From Streptomyces hundungensis (GTDB taxonomy: Bacteria > Actinomycetota > Actinomycetes > Streptomycetales > Streptomycetaceae), in assembly GCF_003627815.1 (NCBI RefSeq), contig NZ_CP032698.1, positions 7,750,001 to 7,814,000 of the forward strand: a stretch of DNA of 64,000 nucleotides. The letters are read 5' to 3'. The notes under the pieces were generated by a model, which was not told the DNA's origin, searched no databases, and saw nothing but the letters and a program-made list of their open reading frames with translations. This document shows, piece after piece, positions 1 to 8,877 of the stretch (position 1 is its first letter; the number at the start of each line of letters is the position of its first letter). The translations under genes and the position numbers were made by a program.

Positions 1-1
1 C

Positions 2-373
2 CTCGACCCGGCACAACTGGGCCTGCGCGCCCACGAGATCCTGGAGGACACCGCCCGCTCGGAGCTCACCGGCCGCACCGACTACGGCAGCGGAACCAAC
101 CTGGCCACCGCCCGCGCCAACCTCGACGGCACCCGCGAACTCCTCGGCGGACTAAGGCCGTTGCTCACCAGCCGCTACCCGGACCTGCCGCGCCTGGATG
201 CCTGGCTCGACCGTACCCAGCACACCCTGGACCGCTTCGGCGAGGGCGGTCACTGGACACCGCTGGAACGCCTCGGCCGCCAGGACCGGCAGCGCCTCAA
301 CAGCGACATCGGGCAGGCGGTGGAACTCCTCGCCCCCGTGGCGACGATCTGTGACGCACGGAGGACGGCATGA
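2..373 (+). CDS. efeO: EfeO-type iron uptake lipoprotein/imelysin domain, C-terminal part
   Basis: This is the last 123 codons of a gene that begins before the window. The readable part is helical and ends in a typical imelysin/peptidase-M75 tail, with the segments [20 protein letters not shown] and LLTSRYPDL. EfeO is the extracytoplasmic component of the EfeUOB ferrous/ferric iron uptake system and delivers iron to the EfeU permease. The stop overlaps the start of the next gene by 4 bases (ATGA), so the two are translationally coupled. The identity rests as much on the efeB neighbour as on this fragment. Confidence 0.85.
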   Translation, partial: LDPAQLGLRAHEILEDTARSELTGRTDYGSGTNLATARANLDGTRELLGGLRPLLTSRYPDLPRLDAWLDRTQHTLDRFGEGGHWTPLERLGRQDRQRLNSDIGQAVELLAPVATICDARRTA

Positions 374-1599
374 GCGAGGTCGGACGGCGGGGCCTTCTGC
401 GCGGCGCCGCGGCCGGGGTGGGAACGGCGGTCACCGGTGCCGCGCTGTCCGGCGCGATCCCCCGCCCGGCCCGGCCCGAGAACACGGCGAGCGCCACGGC
501 GCCGCCCGACTTCCACGGAACCCACCAGGCCGCGATCCTCCAACCCCCTTGCCGGACAACGGCGTTGCTGTCCTTCGACGTGACCGCCGCCGACCGCAGG
601 GAGCTCACCGAGCTCCTGCGCACCCTCACGGAACGGGCCCGCTTCCTGGCCGTCGGCGGCACACCCGCCCCGGTGGGGATCACCGCGCCGCCCAGCGACT
701 CCGGGGTGCTCGGACCGCAGGGGCCCACGGGCGGCGTGACCATCACGGCCGGGGTCGGCGCCGCCCTCTTCGACGACCGGTTCGGGCTGGCGGGCCGCAA
801 GCCGGCCCGGCTCACCTCGATGCCGGCCTTCCCCGACGACGACCTCGACCCCGCTTGGTGCCACGGCGACCTGAGTCTGCAACTGTGCGCGGACAGCCCG
901 GACGTGGTCCTGCACGCCCTGCGCGACATCGCCCGTCACACCCGGGGTGGGATGCAGGTCCGCTGGCGCATGGACGGCTTCACCAGCCCGCCGCGGCCGA
1001 GCGGAACTCCCCGTAACCACCTGGGGTTCAAGGACGGCACCGCCAACCCGGACACCGGCGACCGGGCCGCGATGGACCGGCTGGTGTGGGTGGGGCAGGG
1101 GGGAGCCGAGCCCGCGTGGACGGCCGGCGGGAGCTATCTGGTGGTGCGGCTGATCCGCATGCTGGTGGAGTTCTGGGACCGGGTCTCACTCGGCGAGCAG
1201 GAGCGGATGATCGGCCGCGCCCGGGACACCGGCGCGCCGCTGGACGGTGTCGGCGAATTCGACACCCCGAAATTCGCGCGGGACCCCAAGGGCGAGGTGA
1301 TTCCGCTGGACAGTCACATCCGGCTGGCCAACCCCCGGTCGGCAACGAGCGAGAGCCGGCGGATACTGCGCCGGGGCTACAACTACGACCGCGGCACGGA
1401 CACCAACGGCGACCTCGACTTGGGCCTGATGTTCTGCTGCTACCAACAGGACCTGGCCCGCCAGTTCGAGGCCGTACAGAAACGCCTGGCGGGTGAGCCG
1501 CTCGCCGACTACATCAAGCCGTTCGGCGGAGGGTATTTCTTCGCTCTGCCCGGTGTACGGGACCGTTCCGACTGGCTCGGCCGTACTCTGCTCCTCTGA
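370..1599 (+). CDS. efeB: EfeB, Tat-exported DyP-type heme peroxidase/deferrochelatase
   Basis: A 409-residue dye-decolorizing peroxidase of the EfeB subgroup. The N-terminus carries a twin-arginine signal (GRRGLLRG followed by an Ala/Gly-rich segment), so it is exported folded with heme. The DyP signature GXXDG is present as [10 protein letters not shown] near residue 220. The likely heme-ligand His lies in the segment [10 protein letters not shown] near residue 315, followed by the RRGYNYD block. Length is normal for the family. It overlaps efeO by 4 bases. In the known EfeUOB pathway, EfeB oxidises ferrous iron or releases iron from heme at the membrane, feeding EfeO and EfeU. Confidence 0.95.
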   Translation: MSEVGRRGLLRGAAAGVGTAVTGAALSGAIPRPARPENTASATAPPDFHGTHQAAILQPPCRTTALLSFDVTAADRRELTELLRTLTERARFLAVGGTPAPVGITAPPSDSGVLGPQGPTGGVTITAGVGAALFDDRFGLAGRKPARLTSMPAFPDDDLDPAWCHGDLSLQLCADSPDVVLHALRDIARHTRGGMQVRWRMDGFTSPPRPSGTPRNHLGFKDGTANPDTGDRAAMDRLVWVGQGGAEPAWTAGGSYLVVRLIRMLVEFWDRVSLGEQERMIGRARDTGAPLDGVGEFDTPKFARDPKGEVIPLDSHIRLANPRSATSESRRILRRGYNYDRGTDTNGDLDLGLMFCCYQQDLARQFEAVQKRLAGEPLADYIKPFGGGYFFALPGVRDRSDWLGRTLLL

Positions 1600-1785
1600 C
1601 GCCGTCCCACCGCGCCCAACAGCCTCAACGGAGGGTCAAGTTTTGGCCTGATCTCCCCGACGGGCTGCTCACCGGCGGGACACCGTGGCGCGGGCGCGGT
1701 GTAGTGGTCCGCGCGAAGGATCGCGTTTCGTCAACGACATCACGACGGTGGCCGGACGCCGGACGCCAGTGGAGGCACGCGGAGC

Positions 1786-3678
1786 ATGGGCAGCAAAGGC
1801 AACGCGGTGGGTTCGGGGCGCCGGGCCGGACGGTGGGGGGTGTTCGCCGGGGCGGCGGCGCTCGGCCTGCTGAGCGGCACGGCCCCGACCGCGGCCGCGG
1901 CGGACCACCCCGACGGCCGGACGGCCACCCCGATCAAGCATCTGGTGGTGCTCTTCCAGGAGAACGTCTCCTTCGACCACTACTTCGGCACCTACCCGGT
2001 GGCCGCCAACACCGACGGCACCAGGTTCACCGCGGACAAGCACACCCCGAAGGACATCAACACCCTGAGCCACGCAGGGCTGTTGACGAAGAACCCCAAC
2101 CAGTACCTGCCCAAGCGGCTCACCCCCGAGCAGGCCATGACCTGCGACCAGAACCACGGCTACGGCCCCGAGCAGTACGCCGCCAACGGGGGCAGGGCCG
2201 ATCTGTACGTGCAGAACACCGACTCGGGCAAGTGCTCCGGCAACCTGTTCGGCGAGCCCGGCCTCGTCATGGACTACTACGACGGCAACACCGTCACCGC
2301 GATGTGGAACTACGCCCAGCACTACACCCTGGGCGACAACTCCTTCAGCACCACCTACGGCCCCTCCACGCCCGGTGCCATCAACCTGATCTCCGCGCAG
2401 ACCCACGGGGTGATCTCCACCGATCCCGCCTCCGGCACCGAGCACCCCGAGCAGACCGCGACGCCCGACCCGTACACCGTGGTCTCTCCCGACGCCAAGG
2501 GCGTCGGCACCCTCGTCAACGACCCCGACCCGGCCTACGACGACTGCTCGGGCGACGACCACAGCGGCTCGAGCCCGCTCGCCGCGCTCCAGGGCCGCAA
2601 CATCGGAGACCTGCTCAACCGGCGGGACGTGTCCTGGGGCTGGTTCCAGGGCGGCTTCCGGCCCAGCACCGCCTGGGACGGCAAGCAGGGCCACTACGCG
2701 AAGTGCGCGGGAACAACCCACGCCAACGTGGGGGACGCCGCGGTGGTGGACTACAGCCCGCACCACTCGCCCTTCCAGTACTACGAGTCGACCTCCAACC
2801 CCCACCACCTGCCGCCGAAGAACGCCGCCGAGATCGGCCACGACGGGCAGGCCAACCACAACTACGACCTCAGCGACTTCGACGCCGCCCTCGCGACGGG
2901 CAACCTGCCCGCGGTGAGCTTCCTGAAGGCCCCGGCCTACCAGGACGGCCACGCCGCCTACTCCGACCCCCTCGACGAACAGCACTATCTGATCGAGCGG
3001 ATCAACAAGATCCAGCAGTCGCCGCAGTGGAAGGACACCGCGGTCCTCATCGCCTACGACGACTCCGACGGCTGGTACGACCACGCGTACGCCAAGCCGC
3101 GGAACGGCTCCAAGGACACCAAGCCGGGCTCCAACGGCAAGCCCGCCGACAGCCCCGCCTGTCAGGCCGGGCCGGCCGCCGCCGGAGGTTACGCCGACCG
3201 CTGCGGCCCCGGCACCCGCCAGCCCCTCCTGGTCATCTCGCCGTACAGCAAGGTCAACGCGGTCGACCACACCCTGACCGAGCAGGCGTCCATCACCCGC
3301 TTCATCGAGGACAACTGGCACACCGGCCGGATCGGCGACGCCTCCTTCGACGCCCGGGCCAACCCACTGACCGCGGCCTTCGACTTCCAGCACCCCAACG
3401 GCAAGCAGGTGCTGCTCAACGCGGACGGATCGGTCAAGTCCGTCAAGGACATCCCCGAGCACCCGGCGCCACCGGCCGCCGGGTCCGGCCCCGCGACCAC
3501 CACGGGCGGCTCCGGCAACCACCCCGAGCCCCGGACGGGACAAGAGGCCCTCGCGGAGAGCGGCTCCTCCTCCATGCTCCTTCCGACCGGCATCGCCGCC
3601 GGTGTGCTGGCGGTGGGCGGCGCGGGTGTCGCCCTCGCCGTGCACCGCCGCAGGAGGCGCGCGAGCCTCACCCCGTAA
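1786..3678 (+). CDS. Secreted phosphoesterase (acid phosphatase/phospholipase C family), C-terminally anchored
   Basis: A 630-residue protein of the PF04185 phosphoesterase family. The N-terminus has an Arg-rich stretch and a hydrophobic signal ending near AAAADH. The family signature is clear: VVLFQENVSFDHYFGTYP near residue 55 (metal/nucleophile region), and IAYDDSDGWYDHAYAKP near residue 422, matching the DDWDGWYDHV block of the family. The C-terminus has one hydrophobic helix followed by HRRRRRAS, a typical membrane stop, preceded by LLPTG, which resembles a degenerate sortase motif. It probably hydrolyses phosphomonoesters or phospholipids outside the cell while staying attached to the envelope. 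The substrate cannot be read from sequence. A strong terminator follows. Confidence 0.88.
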   Translation: MGSKGNAVGSGRRAGRWGVFAGAAALGLLSGTAPTAAAADHPDGRTATPIKHLVVLFQENVSFDHYFGTYPVAANTDGTRFTADKHTPKDINTLSHAGLLTKNPNQYLPKRLTPEQAMTCDQNHGYGPEQYAANGGRADLYVQNTDSGKCSGNLFGEPGLVMDYYDGNTVTAMWNYAQHYTLGDNSFSTTYGPSTPGAINLISAQTHGVISTDPASGTEHPEQTATPDPYTVVSPDAKGVGTLVNDPDPAYDDCSGDDHSGSSPLAALQGRNIGDLLNRRDVSWGWFQGGFRPSTAWDGKQGHYAKCAGTTHANVGDAAVVDYSPHHSPFQYYESTSNPHHLPPKNAAEIGHDGQANHNYDLSDFDAALATGNLPAVSFLKAPAYQDGHAAYSDPLDEQHYLIERINKIQQSPQWKDTAVLIAYDDSDGWYDHAYAKPRNGSKDTKPGSNGKPADSPACQAGPAAAGGYADRCGPGTRQPLLVISPYSKVNAVDHTLTEQASITRFIEDNWHTGRIGDASFDARANPLTAAFDFQHPNGKQVLLNADGSVKSVKDIPEHPAPPAAGSGPATTTGGSGNHPEPRTGQEALAESGSSSMLLPTGIAAGVLAVGGAGVALAVHRRRRRASLTP

Positions 3679-3709
3679 CACCCGCAACCCCCGCAACTCC
3701 CGCAGGGAC

Positions 3710-3737
3710 AGGGCCGCCGACGGTTGTCGGCGGCCCT
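3710..3737 (+). terminator. Rho-independent-type hairpin after the phosphoesterase gene
   Basis: A perfect 12-bp stem (AGGGCCGCCGAC / GTCGGCGGCCCT) with a GGTT loop starts 32 bases after the stop. There is no T tract, as is usual for Streptomyces terminators. Confidence 0.8.
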
Positions 3738-3854
3738 CGCGCGTGCCGGGCGAAAGGCGTGCCGCGACACGCCGACAAGGGAGTCGGCGCGCTCCATCGC
3801 GGGCAAGCAACGGGGAGGAAGAGGTGGTTCCGCCCCGCTCGCGGAGGGATTCTC

Positions 3855-4769
3855 ATGGGGATCTACGGGCAGGACTGGGCGTCGTACCAGTCGTCGACAC
3901 CGGACACGAGCGGTCTGTCCTTCGCCTTCGTGAAGGTCACCGAAGGAGTCTCGTACATCAACCCGCGCTGGGTGTCACAGCGCGACCACGCCAAGGCCAA
4001 CGGCCTGGTGTGGGGCGGCTACCACTACCCCAACATGAACAACAGCCCCCAGGCGGAGGCCGACCACTTCATCGACCAGGTGGACTGGCGGCCCGGCGAC
4101 GTGGTGATCCTGGACTGGGAGGGTTACGACGCGACGAACTCCCGCGTCGCCAAATCGACCCAACGCGCTTATAAGAACGCCTGGTTGAGGTATGTCAAGG
4201 GGCGTCTGCCGCACCACCCCGTCGGCATGTACGCCAATCTCGACTACTGGTGGAACGTCGACCAGGACGGCTACTGCGCCGACTTCCTGTGGATCGCCAC
4301 GGCCGGTCGCGCGGCCGGGGACCCCGGCATCCGGGCGCCCTGGATGTTCCACCAGTACGGCGAGTCCAACGGCCTCGACCGCGACTACTGCCACCTCGCC
4401 GGCATCAGTGAACTGCGCAGGTGGGCGCTCTCGTTCCACTCCTCACCGCCTCAGGAGACCGACATGCCCCAATGGATCATCGGCCACGTCGACCCGGGCG
4501 CGCAGCCCACCGTCGTCCTGCTGCCGCACGGCACCGCCTGGGACAGCTACAGCCGCAGGCTGCACCTCGGCATGGACCAGATCACCGACGTCCCGGCGAC
4601 CGGCTCGGTCCGCGTCGCCCTGCACAACGGCACCGGCTGGCGCGACATCAGGGCCGTACAGGTACAGGCCGCGAGTGGCGCCGTCGACGTGGACATCACC
4701 AGCGGCGATGTGAAAGTGAGCCTCCAGACGGACACCGCGGGCGTCACCTTCGCCATCGAGACCTGGTAG
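3855..4769 (+). CDS. GH25 family lysozyme (muramidase) with C-terminal beta domain
   Basis: A 304-residue protein. Residues 1 to about 200 form a GH25 domain: MGIYGQDWASYQ at the N-terminus contributes the first conserved Asp, and VVILDWEGYD near residue 80 carries the DxE catalytic motif. GH25 enzymes cut the beta-1,4 bond between N-acetylmuramic acid and N-acetylglucosamine in peptidoglycan. About 90 C-terminal residues form a separate beta-rich domain of unknown role. The start was chosen because GGAGGG lies 7 bases upstream. There is no signal peptide, which is odd for a wall hydrolase: it may be released by lysis, use a non-classical route, or act on internal wall structures. Confidence 0.88.
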   Translation: MGIYGQDWASYQSSTPDTSGLSFAFVKVTEGVSYINPRWVSQRDHAKANGLVWGGYHYPNMNNSPQAEADHFIDQVDWRPGDVVILDWEGYDATNSRVAKSTQRAYKNAWLRYVKGRLPHHPVGMYANLDYWWNVDQDGYCADFLWIATAGRAAGDPGIRAPWMFHQYGESNGLDRDYCHLAGISELRRWALSFHSSPPQETDMPQWIIGHVDPGAQPTVVLLPHGTAWDSYSRRLHLGMDQITDVPATGSVRVALHNGTGWRDIRAVQVQAASGAVDVDITSGDVKVSLQTDTAGVTFAIETW

Positions 4770-4782
4770 CCGCATACGCGAC

Positions 4783-4799
4783 GGGCCGGAACTCGGCCC
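4783..4799 (+). terminator. Short hairpin after the GH25 gene
   Basis: GGGCCG, a 5-base loop, then CGGCCC, 13 bases after the stop. The stem is short, so this is a modest terminator candidate. Confidence 0.4.
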
Positions 4800-4877
4800 C
4801 CCTCCTCGGCGACGCACGGCGCCGGGCGTGACACCCTGGGCACTCCTGTCCCAAGTCATACGAGGAGGCGGGCGCGC

Positions 4878-6491
4878 GTGCGGCCGACCCAGCCGGGGGA
4901 GACCCCCGAGATCCTGACGGTGCTCGGCGAGGAGCGGCGGCTCCGCAAGGAACTCGGCTTCTGGAGCCTGACCGCGATCGGCTTCTCCAACATCCTCGGC
5001 TCCGGCTGGCTGTTCGCCGCCATGTTCGCGGCCCAGACCGCGGGACCCGCCGCCCTGCTGTCCTGGGTCGGCGCGGGAGTGCTGTGCGCGCTGGTGGCCC
5101 TGGTGATGGTCGAACTCGGGGCGACCCGCCCGGAAGGCGGCGGCACCGTGCGGTGGCCGCTGTACGCCAGCGGACGCCTGGTCGGAACCGTCGTCGGCTG
5201 GTCGGTGCTCCTGTCGGTCGGCGGCACCGCGGCTGAGATCAGCGCGATCATGCAGTACGCCGCGCACTATCTGCCCGGCCTCTATGACAACGGCCGCCTC
5301 ACCGGCTCCGGCCTCGCCGTGGCGAGCGGACTGAGCGTGCTCCTGACGGCCCTGAACTGGTTCGCGGTGCGCGCCTTCGCCCGGCTCAACAACCTGGTGT
5401 CCCTGTTCAAGGTCCTCATCCCGGTCCTCACCGTGGTCGCCCTGTTCCTCTCCGGCACCCACTCCGGCCGCCTCACCGACCACGGCGGCTTCGCGCCCTA
5501 CGGATACGCGGCCTGTCTCACCGCGCTCGCCGGCGGCGGAATCGTGTACTCCGTCAACGGCTTCCAGGCCCCCCTCGACTTCTCCGGCGAGGCACGCAAC
5601 CCGCGCCGCACCGTGCCGCTCGCCGTGCTCACCGGGATCGGGCTCGCGGTGCTCGTCTACCTCGGCCTGCAACTGGCCTTCCTGTTCACCGTGCCCGACT
5701 CCCTCCTCGGCCACGGCTGGCAGGGCGTGAACTTCGACTCGCCCTTCGGCCAGCTCGCCCTCGTACTCAATCTGCACTGGCTCGCCACACTGCTCTACGC
5801 CGACGCGGTGGTCTCGCCGGGCGGCTCGGCCTACGTCGGCGTCGCCATCGACGCCCGGCACACCTACGCCCTCGCCAAGAACGGACTGCTGCCCCGCTTC
5901 TTCATGCGGATCGACCCGCGCTCCGGTACCGCCCGCCGCGCCCTGGTGCTGAACCTTCTGGTCATCATCGTCTTCATGCTGCCGTTCGGCGGCTGGCAGG
6001 ACATCGTGAGCGTGATGGGCGACATGTATCTGATCGTGTACGCGGCCTCGGCGGTCGCCGCCGCCGCGTTCCGTGCCCACGACAGGGACCGGGGACTGCC
6101 ACCCTCCGACGGGCAGGTCGCCGGGGTGCACTGGATCGCACCCATCAGCTTCGTCGTGGCCAGCGAGTTCGTCTTCTGGTCGGGCTGGCACCATCTGCGG
6201 CTCGCCCTGCCCCTGGTGCTGGTGGGCGTCCCGCTGTTCCTGATGCTGCGCCCCGACACCGACGGCCGCTCCTCACGCGACGAACTGCGCCACGGAGCCT
6301 GGCTGGTGTTCCACCTCGCGGCGCTCACGCTCCTTTCGTGGCTCGGCACCTTCGGAGGCTCGGGCCACCTGTCCGCACCGTACGACTCCGTCGTAGTGGG
6401 AGCCCTGGCGTTCGGGGTGTTCTTCTGGGCGGTCCGCTCGGGCACGGCACACCTGCGCACGGCCCCGGTCACCGCGCTCCCCGCCGACTGA
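4878..6491 (+). CDS. APC superfamily amino acid/amine permease
   Basis: A 537-residue integral membrane protein with about 12 hydrophobic segments. The N-terminal block (LGFWSLTAIGFSNILGSGWLF, residues about 26 to 46) matches the first helix and unwound glycine region of APC transporters, which bind the substrate amino group there. The start is GTG, with GAGGAGG about 8 bases upstream. A long loop with KNGLLPRFF and a downstream helix set follow, as in AspT/YjeM-like Streptomyces permeases. It probably takes up an amino acid or amine in exchange or with protons. The substrate is not deducible, and no metabolic partner gene is adjacent. Confidence 0.88.
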   Translation: MRPTQPGETPEILTVLGEERRLRKELGFWSLTAIGFSNILGSGWLFAAMFAAQTAGPAALLSWVGAGVLCALVALVMVELGATRPEGGGTVRWPLYASGRLVGTVVGWSVLLSVGGTAAEISAIMQYAAHYLPGLYDNGRLTGSGLAVASGLSVLLTALNWFAVRAFARLNNLVSLFKVLIPVLTVVALFLSGTHSGRLTDHGGFAPYGYAACLTALAGGGIVYSVNGFQAPLDFSGEARNPRRTVPLAVLTGIGLAVLVYLGLQLAFLFTVPDSLLGHGWQGVNFDSPFGQLALVLNLHWLATLLYADAVVSPGGSAYVGVAIDARHTYALAKNGLLPRFFMRIDPRSGTARRALVLNLLVIIVFMLPFGGWQDIVSVMGDMYLIVYAASAVAAAAFRAHDRDRGLPPSDGQVAGVHWIAPISFVVASEFVFWSGWHHLRLALPLVLVGVPLFLMLRPDTDGRSSRDELRHGAWLVFHLAALTLLSWLGTFGGSGHLSAPYDSVVVGALAFGVFFWAVRSGTAHLRTAPVTALPAD

Positions 6492-6500
6492 CCCCCAACT

Positions 6501-6527
6501 GCCGCCAGTAGCACGGGTGGTGGCGGC
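6501..6527 (+). terminator. Weak hairpin after the APC permease gene
   Basis: GCCGCCA and TGGCGGC are separated by 13 bases and begin 9 bases after the stop. It is a candidate only. Confidence 0.4.
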
Positions 6528-6665
6528 GCGCCCGGGCCCGCTGCCGAATCCGCCCAACTGCCCCAAGGGCGCCCATCCGGTGGGCGGATGTGCGGAACAC
6601 CCGTCGCGGCGCGTCCATCCGGTGTTACCTTCCGTGTCAATCGATGCGGAAGGTACGCCTTTGGC

Positions 6666-8822
6666 GTGTCGGTTCCGGGGGCGGGGGTCGCGGTGGGGGA
6701 TCTTGACGCGGCAGAGGGCGCGGACGCGTTCCTGCGGCACATGTTGTGGCGGTATCCAGGACAACGGCAGCCGATCGTGGCCCTGTTGGGGCCCCGGCGG
6801 TCGGGCAAGACCGATGTGTTGCGCGCGGTGTCGCGAGCCTGTGGCGGCACCGTGATCCATGCGGCGCTCGACTTCGAGGAGAATCCGGTGGACCCGGTCT
6901 CCGCCGCCGCGCTGGCCGCGTTCCAGATGATGCGCGGCTGGGACAACCTGCGCCACGGACCGGTGTTCCACCGTTTCGGGCTCGGACTGCTCGCCCTCAA
7001 CGAGAACCTGGACGCGGACCGCGGCCGGGCCGCCGAGCAGATACGCGAGCTCATCAAGCAGTACGTGCGCAGCACCCCGCCCGGCAGGATCGCCGACCGT
7101 CTCGGCAACGCCGCGGCCGGCACGATGGACATCGTCGCGCAGGGCGTGCTGAGCCCGCTGGTGTCGGGGCCGGCGCGCGAGGTGGTCACCGCCGTCCGCG
7201 AGCAGGCGAAGCCCGTCATCGGCTCGCTGTTCCAGAGCGCCGCCCGCTGGGGCGTCCGGGACGCGCTGCGCTGGCACATCAGCGTTCCCGAGGCCGAGTC
7301 CGCCCGCTCCATCGACGCCCTCATCCGGCTCAGCTCCACCTCCCGGTCCGCGGCCGTCGGCCCCCTGATGGCGGCCTTCCTCGCCGACGTCAAGGCCCAG
7401 GCCGAACGGCACCCCCCGCTGCGCTCCGCCTGCTCCTGCGTGCTGCCCACCCGTGGCGGCCGCCGCGACCGGCACGACCATGCCTGGGTGCTGCTGGCCG
7501 ACGGCGCACAGACCCCGTCCGGACGCCGCTTCCTCGCCGAACTCGCCGCGGCCCGCGCCCGCAACCAACTGGCCGACCTGGACGGTACGGGCGCGGCCGA
7601 CCCCCTCCTGGTCCTGTCCGCCTGTGAGCAGTGGCAGTCCGAGTGGACGTCCTGGTGGTGCGAGCCCTGGCGCTCGACCCCGCTGCCCGGCACGCCCCAG
7701 CGCCGTGTCCCGCTGCTCTCCCGTGCCACCAGGACGCTGTGGGCCGCCGAGAACGACGCCGCCGTCGGCGCCGAACGCGGCCCGGCGGCCGCCTGGTGGT
7801 ATCCGGTGTGGCTCGACCCGATGACCGAGGAACAGGTCGGCTCCACGATGGACCGCTCCGATCCGTCGCCCGCCCGCCCCCTGCCCGCCTCCGTCGTCCA
7901 CGGCCTCACCGGTGGCCACCGGGGCGCCGTCTCCGCGGTCCTGGACGGGCCCTTCACCGCCCACCCCGGCCCGCGCGGCCCCGCCGTATCGATGGTCGCC
8001 CCCGCCGACGAGGACGGCACGCCCCTGTGGTCGTACGCCCTGGAGGCCGGCCTGCCCGACGGGCTGCCCGTGCCCGGCGCCCACTGGAGCACCACTCCGG
8101 CGGTCGTGCTCGCCGCCGCCTATCTGGCCGACGTCCGCACCGCCCATGACCCACGGCTGCCCGCGCTCTCCCCCGAACTGCCGCGCAGCCTGGAACTCCT
8201 GCGCCGTCACCTGTGGGTGAGCACCTTCACCCACCGTCCCTCCCGGATCCGCCAGATCGGCTGGGGCGAAGCCGACGTTCCCGCGACCCTGCACCCCTGG
8301 CTGGCCCGCTCTGCGCTCACCGCCCTGAACACCGCCCCGCCCGCACGACCCACCGAACCGGCGCCCTGGCACGAGGTGTTCGCGGCCCAGTCCCGCGCGC
8401 TCACCGAGTCGGTGACGCCGGGCGGCGACGGCGCGGCCGTGGAGCGGGCGCTCTTCCACGACCTGGCCCTCGGACGCTTCGCGCCGGTCGCCGCCGCCCT
8501 CGCCGACCGGTTCGACGAGGACCACCGGGCATGGATCCGCCTGCTCGACTACCTCGCCTCCGCGCCCTGCCGACTGCTGTACGACCATGCGCCGCAGGAC
8601 GCATACGCCACGCTGCTCGACGGGGTGGAGGACGGCGGGCAGACGGTCTTCGCGGTGGCCACCGCGAAACTGCTCGCGCTGCTGTGGCTGTACAACGACC
8701 CGCTGACCGAGCACACCCGGCGCTGGGACGGCGAGATACAGGAATGCTTCACCCGCCTCGCGCACAACTCCCGTCTGCTGGACGTCAGTCCGCTCCAGCA
8801 GGCGGCGGCCGCCTTCGCCTAG
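6666..8822 (+). CDS. Large P-loop ATPase of unknown function, partner of the downstream receptor-like protein
   Basis: About 718 residues. A Walker A motif, GPRRSGKT, lies near residue 42, after the short preamble FLRHMLWRYPGQRQPIVAL, and a possible Walker B strand (PLLVLSACEQW) lies near residue 320. The rest has no domain I can name; it is Trp-rich with extended Ala/Leu helices towards the C-terminus. There are no transmembrane segments or ABC signature, so this is not an ABC transporter ATPase. The GTG at 6666 has GGAAGG 12 bases upstream; an in-frame ATG at 6588 would add 26 residues. It ends 55 bases before the next gene in the same direction, so the two are probably co-transcribed. A signalling or scaffold ATPase is possible but not proven. 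Confidence 0.75.
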   Translation: MSVPGAGVAVGDLDAAEGADAFLRHMLWRYPGQRQPIVALLGPRRSGKTDVLRAVSRACGGTVIHAALDFEENPVDPVSAAALAAFQMMRGWDNLRHGPVFHRFGLGLLALNENLDADRGRAAEQIRELIKQYVRSTPPGRIADRLGNAAAGTMDIVAQGVLSPLVSGPAREVVTAVREQAKPVIGSLFQSAARWGVRDALRWHISVPEAESARSIDALIRLSSTSRSAAVGPLMAAFLADVKAQAERHPPLRSACSCVLPTRGGRRDRHDHAWVLLADGAQTPSGRRFLAELAAARARNQLADLDGTGAADPLLVLSACEQWQSEWTSWWCEPWRSTPLPGTPQRRVPLLSRATRTLWAAENDAAVGAERGPAAAWWYPVWLDPMTEEQVGSTMDRSDPSPARPLPASVVHGLTGGHRGAVSAVLDGPFTAHPGPRGPAVSMVAPADEDGTPLWSYALEAGLPDGLPVPGAHWSTTPAVVLAAAYLADVRTAHDPRLPALSPELPRSLELLRRHLWVSTFTHRPSRIRQIGWGEADVPATLHPWLARSALTALNTAPPARPTEPAPWHEVFAAQSRALTESVTPGGDGAAVERALFHDLALGRFAPVAAALADRFDEDHRAWIRLLDYLASAPCRLLYDHAPQDAYATLLDGVEDGGQTVFAVATAKLLALLWLYNDPLTEHTRRWDGEIQECFTRLAHNSRLLDVSPLQQAAAAFA

Positions 8823-8877
8823 CCCCACGGTGGGCGCGGCACCCCCACGCCCACCGATCGCACCGCAAGGAGTGTCC

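Noticed and set aside
3530..3678. Sortase LPXTG anchor in the phosphoesterase
   Set aside because: The sequence is LLPTG, lacking the fifth position of LPxTG. A transmembrane helix and basic tail suffice for anchoring.
1669..3810. Minus-strand open frame of over 700 codons
   Set aside because: It is the mirror of the phosphoesterase gene: GC-rich codon-position bias creates long antisense frames. It has no start signal and low-complexity Val/Gly content.
1704..3854. Extension of the GH25 frame upstream to 1704
   Set aside because: The extra 717 codons are low-complexity Arg/Pro shadow of the phosphoesterase, which is in another frame with clear motifs. The true start is ATG 3855 with its own ribosome-binding site.
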